A stretch of DNA of 10,045 nt from an uncultured Pseudomonadota bacterium (GTDB lineage: Bacteria; Myxococcota_A; Polyangia; HGW-17). Made by a program: the position numbers and the translations under genes. The DNA lies in the NCBI GenBank assembly GCA_938004375.1, contig CALKWH010000200.1, positions 1 to 10,045 on the forward strand, in the 5' to 3' direction. Under the pieces are notes generated by a model, which did no database searches, was not told the DNA's origin, and was given only the letters and a program-made list of their open reading frames with translations. Shown one piece after another: positions 5,325-10,045 of this stretch (its first letter is position 1; every line of letters starts with the position of its first letter).

Positions 5325-6650
5325 TCACCGGCAGTCGGGATCGGCTGCGTCGATGCGGCCGTCGACGTCGTCGTCGAGGCCGTCGCGGCATGACTTCTCG
5401 GTCAGGGGCAGGCTGGCGCAGGAGACGACCTCGCGAGTGAACGGTGCGGGGTCCGCCCGGCGCGAGAGGACGAGCTCGGCGCCGCGGGATGGGCCATGCC
5501 AGGGGCGGTTCTCGGGATGACAGCCCAGTGCCCTGGAGCCCTCCGAGCAGGGGACCGCGCACTGCGCGCTGTAGGTGATGTGGAAGCACGCGGGCACCGG
5601 CAGGGAGGGGTCGCGCGGGAGCGGATGACCGCCGGCGTAATCGGTCGGGCACGGCGGAAGATCCGTCGTGCCGCCGTCGGCGTCGACGTCCTGGACCGTG
5701 CACTGCGGCGCGCACGCGGCGGCCTCGGCGTCGGGCAGGTCGGTGAGCCTGTCCGCCCCGAAGGCGAATGCGGGGTCGGGGCAGCCGCACAAGGGCGCGG
5801 CCAGACACCGGACCTCCAGCTCGCTCCGGATGCGGGTGCCCAACCCGTAGAGGGCTTGGGAGAAATCCTCCGCGCAGATCGGGGTGAACGCCCAGTAACG
5901 GTCCTCCTCCCGCTGCAGCATGGACTCCACGAAGGCCTGGAGACGCACCGCGGGCATGGCACCATCGGATGCCGGGCCGCAGGTCGGCTGCAGTTGCGGA
6001 TTCCCGTCGTCGTCGGGGCCGACGGTCAGGGAACCTTCATACGGGCCGGCGATGGCGCCCACGAGGATCAGGTTCGCGTCTTTCAACTGGGACAGGGTGT
6101 TGGTGTAGACCGAGATCGGGTAGAGCATGTTCTCGGGGTCGTTGGCTGCGCGGGGTCGGCAGTGGTTGTAGGTCAGCGCCCCCCCCCGGCATCGTCCGCT
6201 GCCAGGGCTCGTCGCAGACCACGCCGAACTCGGTGCAGCGGAAGGAGGAGATGGGACCCAGGGTGGCGTTGAGGTCGCCGGCCCCTTCAGGAAACGGCCC
6301 CGGTCGCCGCCGGGACGCTCGCAACCGGCAAGGTTATAGGGCGCAGTGCCAAGATCCGGGGTGATGGTGCCCAGGTGCAGGTTGGGCAGACCGCCGGAGA
6401 TGTCCCCGAGGACGCGGACCAGGCCGGGGAAGTTGGTCTGGAGGATGACCTGCTCGTCGGCCATGGAGAGGGACGTGTCGATCAGGAAAACGAGGTCGAG
6501 GTCGCGACCGGTGTATGGATAGGTCGCCACGGAGCAACGGTCCCCGGAACATCGGTTCGACGGGGACGGATCCTTCATCGAAGGCACGTCGACGCAGGCC
6601 CCGGGGACCAGAAGGAGCCCCACCATGAGAATAACCGACTTCGCGTCCAT
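5325..6650 (-). CDS. vWA-domain lipoprotein with Asp-rich C-terminal motif (frame disturbed in the middle)
   Basis: This is a predicted surface lipoprotein of about 441 residues. ATG 6650 is chosen because GGAGG (minus strand, 6657-6661) sits 6 nt upstream and the signal peptide MDAKSVILMVGLLLVPGAC begins there, with C19 as the likely lipidated Cys. The von Willebrand A domain starts near residue 50: LDLVFLIDTSLSMADEQ carries the metal-site motif D58-x-S60-x-S62, and LHLGTITPDLGT follows. The C-terminal half is Cys-rich and ends SCRDGLDDDVDGRIDAADP, like the Asp-rich putative metal-binding repeats of myxobacterial exoproteins. Between about 6187 and 6282 the coding signal moves to another frame (AGDLNATLGPISSFRC, VVCDEPWQR) and then returns, so one base appears lost near 6282-6285 and one gained in the run of nine C at 6179-6187. 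These may be assembly errors or real mutations. Partner and ligand are unknown. Confidence 0.8.
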   Translation of the reverse strand: MDAKSVILMVGLLLVPGACVDVPSMKDPSPSNRCSGDRCSVATYPYTGRDLDLVFLIDTSLSMADEQVILQTNFPGLVRVLGDISGGLPNLHLGTITPDLGTAPYNLAGCERPGGDRGRFLKGPATSTPPWVPSPPSAAPSSAWSATSPGSGRCRGGALTYNHCRPRAANDPENMLYPISVYTNTLSQLKDANLILVGAIAGPYEGSLTVGPDDDGNPQLQPTCGPASDGAMPAVRLQAFVESMLQREEDRYWAFTPICAEDFSQALYGLGTRIRSELEVRCLAAPLCGCPDPAFAFGADRLTDLPDAEAAACAPQCTVQDVDADGGTTDLPPCPTDYAGGHPLPRDPSLPVPACFHITYSAQCAVPCSEGSRALGCHPENRPWHGPSRGAELVLSRRADPAPFTREVVSCASLPLTEKSCRDGLDDDVDGRIDAADPDCR

Positions 6651-6704
6651 GACCGCCCTCCGCTTTCGTTCGACGATGTCGCCCGACGTCAGTCTGCACG
6701 ACCG

Positions 6705-6726
6705 CATGGGCCATGCACAACATGGC
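6705..6726. promoter_or_regulatory. Overlapping CATGG dyads in a divergent promoter region
   Basis: CATGG-G-CCATG (6705-6715) and GCCATG-CACAA-CATGGC (6710-6726) are two overlapping perfect dyads sharing one half-site. They lie between the divergent vWA and threonine aldolase genes. They could be an operator or chance; no regulator is identified. Confidence 0.3.
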
Positions 6727-6762
6727 ATAGCCAGAATTCAATAAAAGCCGCTTCACCGACGG

Positions 6763-6791
6763 TTGACACACTCCACCCGCCCGCCTATAGT
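6763..6791 (+). promoter_or_regulatory. Strong sigma-70-like promoter for threonine aldolase, predicted leaderless
   Basis: TTGACA (6763-6768) is a perfect -35 box. A 17-bp spacer and TATAGT (6786-6791), 5 of 6 to consensus, complete it. Only six bases separate the -10 box from the ATG at 6798, so the first transcribed base should be the A of the start codon. No Shine-Dalgarno sequence is present upstream of the ATG. An A/T-rich stretch (6735-6746) could act as an UP element. Confidence 0.75.
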
Positions 6792-6797
6792 TGCCGC

Positions 6798-7823
6798 ATG
6801 AAAACAATCGACTTCCGCAGCGACACCGTCACCCGCCCGACCCCGGCGATGCGCCAGGCCATGCTCGACGCCGAGGTGGGCGACGACGTCTTCGGCGACG
6901 ACCCCACCGTGAACCGCCTCGAGGAGACCGGCGCCCGCATGCTGGGCAAGGAGGCCGCGCTGTTCGCGTCCTCGGGCACCCAGACCAACCTGCTGGCGCT
7001 CCTGACCCACTGCGCCCGGGGCGACGAATACCTGGTGGGGCAGGACGCCCACACCTACAAGTACGAGGGCGGCGGCGGCGCGGTGTTCGGCGCGATTCAG
7101 CCCCAGCCCATCGAGTTCGAGCCCGACGGCACCCTGGACCTGGCGAAGCTCGAGGCCAAGATCAAGCCCGACGACTTCCACCATCCGCGCACCCGGCTCC
7201 TGTGCCTGGAGAACACCCAGGGCGGCAAGGTGCTGCCGCTGGACTATCAAGAGCGGGCTTCCGCCTTCGCCCGCGCCCATGGCTTGGGGATCCACCTCGA
7301 CGGCGCGCGGATCTTCAACGCCGCCGTGCGCGACGGCGTGGACGTGCGTGAGCTCGCCGCGTTCTACGACACCGTCTCGGTGTGCCTGTCCAAGGGGTTG
7401 GGCGCCCCGGTGGGCTCGCTGTTGTGCGGCCCCGCCGACTTCATCCGCCGCGCCCGCCGCTGGCGCAAGGCCCTGGGCGGCGGCATGCGACAGGCGGGCT
7501 TTCTGGCCGCGGCCGGCCTGCACGCGCTGAACCACCACGTGGCCCGCCTGCGCGAGGATCACGAGAACGCCGCCTACCTGGCCGTCGCCCTGCGCGGCGT
7601 CCCCCACCTCGAGGTGCTGCCGCGCTCGGGGGAGACCAACATGGTGTTCGCCCGCCTCCACACCCCGGATCCGGCCGCCAAGGCCGTGGCGCTGGCGGCC
7701 TTTCTGCGGGAGCGCGGCGTGCTGATCTCGGACCGCCATCCGCTGCGCCTGGTCACCCACCTCGACGTCAACCGCGACGCCTGCGCCCGCCTGGTCCAGG
7801 ACGTGCGCCAGTTCCTCGAGTGA
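6798..7823 (+). CDS. ltaE: Low-specificity L-threonine aldolase (PLP-dependent)
   Basis: The 341-residue enzyme has the usual length of the family and is complete. It cleaves L-threonine and L-allo-threonine to glycine and acetaldehyde in the cytoplasm. Family signatures are contiguous: MKTIDFRSDTVTRPTPAMR at the N-terminus; GDDVFGDDPTVNRLE (28-42); the phosphate-binding SSGTQTN (58-64); H85, which stacks on the cofactor; LENTQGGKVLPL (137-148); the PLP-contacting HLDGARIFNA (166-175); the Schiff-base lysine K199 in SVCLSKGLGAPVGS; GGGMRQAG; and LRLVTHLDV (316-324). The frame is open far upstream, but ATG 6798 is set by family alignment and by the promoter directly before it. There is no Shine-Dalgarno site, consistent with leaderless initiation. 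The HD phosphohydrolase gene follows after 32 nt and is probably cotranscribed. Confidence 0.96.
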   Translation: MKTIDFRSDTVTRPTPAMRQAMLDAEVGDDVFGDDPTVNRLEETGARMLGKEAALFASSGTQTNLLALLTHCARGDEYLVGQDAHTYKYEGGGGAVFGAIQPQPIEFEPDGTLDLAKLEAKIKPDDFHHPRTRLLCLENTQGGKVLPLDYQERASAFARAHGLGIHLDGARIFNAAVRDGVDVRELAAFYDTVSVCLSKGLGAPVGSLLCGPADFIRRARRWRKALGGGMRQAGFLAAAGLHALNHHVARLREDHENAAYLAVALRGVPHLEVLPRSGETNMVFARLHTPDPAAKAVALAAFLRERGVLISDRHPLRLVTHLDVNRDACARLVQDVRQFLE

Positions 7824-7855
7824 GCACGATGACTGATGCCCCCACAAGGAGTCCC

Positions 7856-8662
7856 ATGAACAAGTCCCCCAAGGAGACCTCCCTGGAGAAGGCGATCCTG
7901 CGCCGGCTCCCCGCGGGCCCGCTGCGGCGCCTCGCCGAGCTGGTGCTCGCCGACGAGGAGGTCCACGCCCTGCAGGAGTACGCCAACGTCGTGTCGATCA
8001 AGCGCCTGGGCTACAACGACCACGGCCCGGTCCACATGAGAAAGGTGCTGCTCAACGCGCTGACCCTGGCGGACTTGCTGCACCGGGCGGGCATCCCCCT
8101 GAGCCTGGAGAGCGAGGAGATCGGCTCCCACGAGGACAGCCTGGCGGCGATCCTGCTCGCCGGCATGCTCCACGACGTGGGCATGTCGGTCACGCGCTCG
8201 AACCACGAGGAGTTCTCCATGCTGCTGGCCCGCGCGCCCCTCGAGCGCTTCCTGGTCGCCCTGTACCCCGACGACCTGCGCCGCCGCGTGATCGTGGCCT
8301 CGCTGATCACCGAATGCGTCACCGGGCACATGGGCACCATCCACATCCACAGCCTCGAGGCCGGCATCATCCTCATCGCCGACGGCTGCGACATGGAGAA
8401 GGGCCGCGCCCGCATCCCGCTGATGCTCAACACCGAGGCCAGGGTCGGCGACATCCACAAGTACTCGTCGGCGGCCATCGAGCGCATCGAGCTCACCCCC
8501 GGCGACCACCGCCCCATCCGCATCACCGTGCACATGTCCTCCAGCGTCGGCTTCTTCCAGGTCGAGGAGGTCCTCTTCCCCAAGTTGTCGCGCAGCCCCA
8601 TCAAGCCCTACGTGGAGCTCCACGCCGGCGTCATCGGCGAGGAGATGAAGGTGTACCTGTAG
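7856..8662 (+). CDS. HD-superfamily metal-dependent phosphohydrolase
   Basis: The product is 268 residues, soluble, with no signal peptide. Residues 54-60 (NDHGPVH) supply H56 and H60. The HD doublet is H106-D107 in LLAGMLHDVGMSVTRSNHEE, with H117 close behind. HMGTIHIHSLEAG (158-170) and ILIADGCDMEKGRARIP (172-188) supply further histidines and the distal Asp. This pattern is that of the uncharacterised HD phosphohydrolases first catalogued in archaea (COG3294-like). Such enzymes usually hydrolyse phosphate esters of nucleotides or second messengers, but the substrate here is unknown. Residues about 205-268 form a C-terminal beta-rich part (IRITVHMSSSVGFFQVEEVL). ATG 7856 is preferred because AAGGAG (7846-7851) lies 4 nt upstream. 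ATG 7829, in the same frame, would add nine residues but lacks a ribosome site. It is probably in an operon with the threonine aldolase gene. Confidence 0.85.
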   Translation: MNKSPKETSLEKAILRRLPAGPLRRLAELVLADEEVHALQEYANVVSIKRLGYNDHGPVHMRKVLLNALTLADLLHRAGIPLSLESEEIGSHEDSLAAILLAGMLHDVGMSVTRSNHEEFSMLLARAPLERFLVALYPDDLRRRVIVASLITECVTGHMGTIHIHSLEAGIILIADGCDMEKGRARIPLMLNTEARVGDIHKYSSAAIERIELTPGDHRPIRITVHMSSSVGFFQVEEVLFPKLSRSPIKPYVELHAGVIGEEMKVYL

Positions 8663-8690
8663 CGCGATGCACGTAATCTGGATTTGTCCC

Positions 8691-8787
8691 GATTTCGATT
8701 TCGATTTCGATTTGGACTGGAGAGAACCCTCAGTTTTCGAAAATTCTTGGATTTCTCAAGGTCGAAATCGAAATCGAAATCGAAATC
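8691..8787. repeat. Perfect 23-bp inverted repeat made of GATTTC/GAAATC hexamers
   Basis: The left arm (8691-8713) is just under four copies of GATTTC. The right region (8764-8787) is four copies of GAAATC. Bases 8691-8713 and 8765-8787 are exact reverse complements separated by 51 bases. The loop is itself symmetrical: GAGAA (8722-8726) pairs with TTCTC (8753-8757), around the palindrome TTTTCGAAAA (8734-8743). It lies 28 bp after the phosphohydrolase stop, with no T-tract following, so it is not a standard terminator. As RNA or extruded DNA it would make a long stem. The 8663-8925 gap contains no gene. Confidence 0.9.
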
Positions 8788-8837
8788 AAGAATCCGTTCT
8801 GGTGGATGAGACTTTGACCCCCTTGTCCAGAAAAATA

Positions 8838-8862
8838 CGAACTCGACCGCCCTGGCGGTGAC
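8838..8862 (-). repeat. Third copy of the MITE end sequence
   Basis: On the minus strand, 8838-8854 reads CAGGGCGGTCGAGTTCG, 15 of 17 identical to the left end of the element at 4093. The preceding bases (GTCACCGC) match GTCACCGGC next to that element with one base missing. No partner end is evident nearby, so it is a solo end, a decayed copy, or part of a dispersed repeat. It lies where base composition turns from GC-rich to AT-rich. Confidence 0.6.
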
Positions 8863-8873
8863 TGTTTATTACA

Positions 8874-8902
8874 TTGACTGGTGAGCAACCGCATGAGATG
8901 TT
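8874..8902 (+). promoter_or_regulatory. Possible promoter for the Cys-rich lipoprotein gene
   Basis: TTGACT (8874-8879) is a good -35 box. GATGTT (8897-8902) at 17-bp spacing is a poor -10 box. The following ATG at 8926 has a clear AGGAG (8912-8916) ribosome site, so unlike the two leaderless cases this mRNA should have a short leader. Confidence 0.3.
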
Positions 8903-8925
8903 CTTACCTTTAGGAGAACGCCATC

Positions 8926-9924
8926 ATGACAGTGAGAAACATCCTTCTGGTCACTCTCATCGCCTGCCAAATGATGCTTAGTTGCGACATAGGAACCGAG
9001 AGCGTTGACGCGTGTGGGGATGGTTTTCTTGATCCCGGAGAAGAATGTGATAATGACATATTCACCGTAGGCTCCTGTACCGAACTTGGATATTATCAGC
9101 AAACTGAAACTCTTCGGTGTAAACAAGATTGCACCATTGATACTATTGTATGTGTTGGTGGTCGATGCGGAGATGGCATCGTTCAACATATTCACGGAGA
9201 ATTGTGCGATGGTGTTCCTGAAATGAGTTGCGCAGAACTTGGACTCGGTGGTGGTCAATTATCATGCTCCTCAACTTGTCGATTTGACAGTTCTGGCTGT
9301 GAAAAATCGGCAATTTGTGGAGACGGAGAAGTTGCATATCCTTACGAGTTTTGTGATGGTGCCGACCTTTACGGAAATACATGTGAATCCATAGGATTTA
9401 TCGGTGGGTTTCTATCATGCAACAATGACTGTAAATATGATACTTCCAATTGCTTAGGTACAACTTCATATTCAATTTCCGTTGCACCGCAATTGGATGT
9501 TTGGACGCCCTCTTTTAATTATCTATCATCATGCAACTGTGAAGAAGCTACTCCACAGTGTAACGCCCTTTATCAAGGAAAAATTGTTAATTTAGACGGC
9601 AACATTGTAACATTAAATTTTCGCAAACTGCAAGGAGATCCTCCTGCATCAAATATCCATTATTGGATAGTCATTGGAGGCGAACTTTATCCACATTGCT
9701 CATTGCTGTCTGCATATATTTCACGTCAAGAAGGCACGTGGGCTTCAAGCGCGTCGGTGTTAGAAGCATCAACGAGAATTTGGGCAACCGATTTACAATT
9801 AGAATCTGCACCCTGCGGAGATGTTAAATACTTGTTTTTGATTACTAGCAGCAGTGGTGAATCAAATACTAACAGGGTTTGGTTTCAGCAACAAGCTCTA
9901 AAATTTACAAAAATTTGTAAATAG
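8926..9924 (+). CDS. Cys-rich putative lipoprotein with three myxobacterial-type disulfide repeats
   Basis: This 332-residue exported protein has an N-terminus MTVRNILLVTLIAC offering lipobox L11-I-A-C14; MLSC at 17-20 is a second candidate. Three repeats follow at residues 30-76, 81-125 and 131-176. Each starts CGDG, has a following (E/C)CD or CDG, and contains six Cys; the last three are spaced CxxxC then six residues to the final C in all three. This is the DUF4215/Myxo_disulf_rpt type, found in secreted proteins of Myxococcota and relatives. Residues about 180-332 form a separate domain with six more Cys (203, 205, 212, 258, 297, 331), many beta-strand-like stretches, and no family I recognise. 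The start has AGGAG at 9-nt spacing. The DNA is roughly 40% G+C by eye against about 70% for neighbours, and codons end freely in A/T. This suggests transfer or a rapidly evolving surface gene. Confidence 0.85.
   Translation: MTVRNILLVTLIACQMMLSCDIGTESVDACGDGFLDPGEECDNDIFTVGSCTELGYYQQTETLRCKQDCTIDTIVCVGGRCGDGIVQHIHGELCDGVPEMSCAELGLGGGQLSCSSTCRFDSSGCEKSAICGDGEVAYPYEFCDGADLYGNTCESIGFIGGFLSCNNDCKYDTSNCLGTTSYSISVAPQLDVWTPSFNYLSSCNCEEATPQCNALYQGKIVNLDGNIVTLNFRKLQGDPPASNIHYWIVIGGELYPHCSLLSAYISRQEGTWASSASVLEASTRIWATDLQLESAPCGDVKYLFLITSSSGESNTNRVWFQQQALKFTKICK
9903..9922. repeat. AT-rich 20-bp palindrome across the stop codon
   Basis: ATTTACAAA-AA-TTTGTAAAT forms a 9-bp all but GC-free stem overlapping the stop codon (TAG 9922-9924) of the Cys-rich gene. 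No T-run follows, so terminator function is doubtful. From 9925 to the window end no supported gene is seen. Confidence 0.4.
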
Positions 9925-10045
9925 AAATAGTTGCAACAGGACCTTCTGTGAATACTTCTATGATGGGTGGCGTCATGTGTCTGTTTACCGAATCATCAAA
10001 TTCTTACTCTCTTTCGAGGTCGCTGGGGCTGGCAACGGGTTACGT

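Noticed and set aside
4461..5393. 310-codon plus-strand frame
   Set aside because: It is antisense to the vWA pseudogene and to the small lipoprotein gene, which has a signal peptide, ribosome site and promoter. Only the 5175-5268 part shows independent coding signal.
6753..7847. 364-codon minus-strand frame opposite threonine aldolase
   Set aside because: Antisense shadow of a fully conserved enzyme gene.
8691..8787. CRISPR-like array
   Set aside because: Units are contiguous 6-mers in opposed orientation with no spacers.
8667..8861. Small frame with FDFDFDFD and RNRNRNRN
   Set aside because: It is the translation of the hexamer inverted repeat, with no ribosome site or plausible protein character.
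9960..10045. Possible start of a gene running off the window end (ATG 9960)
   Set aside because: Frame stays open but for only 28 codons, there is no ribosome site at proper distance, and the peptide is not recognisable.

Overview
The window looks like a draft or metagenome-assembled contig from a GC-rich deltaproteobacterium of the Myxococcota type. The evidence is: strong G/C at third codon positions, secreted Cys-rich proteins with CGDG...CDG disulfide repeats, a metal-binding-like Asp-rich tail (CxDGxDDDxDGxxD) on a von Willebrand A lipoprotein, a YncE-like beta-propeller with an NPQDVALV motif, and a REP-associated (RAYT/Y1) transposase with the long C-terminal extension I associate with this group. 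The assignment is by recognition only, not by search. The first 44 bases are not biological: they are Illumina P5/TruSeq adapter left at the contig end.

Layout. 46-840 (+): C-terminal part of a beta-propeller protein, cut by the adapter and contig end. 1026-1997 (+): RAYT-like HUH/Y1 transposase, followed by a REP-like hairpin. 2245-3219 (-): AraC-type regulator with a GyrI-like effector domain, downstream of a DUF481-type outer-membrane barrel gene (3241-4038, -) and probably in one operon with it. 4083-4297: a 195-bp MITE-like element with terminal inverted repeats and a perfect 10-bp target duplication, inserted at the very end of a broken, duplicated 3' fragment (4290-4565, -) of the vWA gene. 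4635-5132 (-): small lipoprotein of unknown function. 5325-6650 (-): vWA-domain lipoprotein whose middle section reads in another frame, with a G9 tract at one junction. 6798-7823 (+): low-specificity L-threonine aldolase, with a near-consensus promoter placed so that the mRNA should be leaderless. 7856-8662 (+): HD-superfamily metal-dependent phosphohydrolase. 8691-8787: a perfect 23-bp inverted repeat built from GATTTC/GAAATC hexamers. 8926-9924 (+): Cys-rich putative lipoprotein in DNA that is abruptly AT-rich.

How the parts relate. The aldolase and phosphohydrolase genes are collinear and close enough to be cotranscribed. The barrel and AraC genes form a likely two-gene unit whose promoter also predicts a leaderless mRNA. 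The vWA protein, the small lipoprotein, the propeller and the Cys-rich protein all look like exported surface proteins of unknown role. Much of the non-coding DNA is occupied by mobile or repeat material: RAYT, the MITE with its internal hairpins, a third copy of the MITE end near the AT-rich boundary, and the hexamer inverted repeat. I see no rRNA, tRNA, CRISPR array or recognisable defence system. The best candidates for something undescribed are the MITE with its empty-site paralogue, the leaderless promoter architecture, and the hexamer hairpin.
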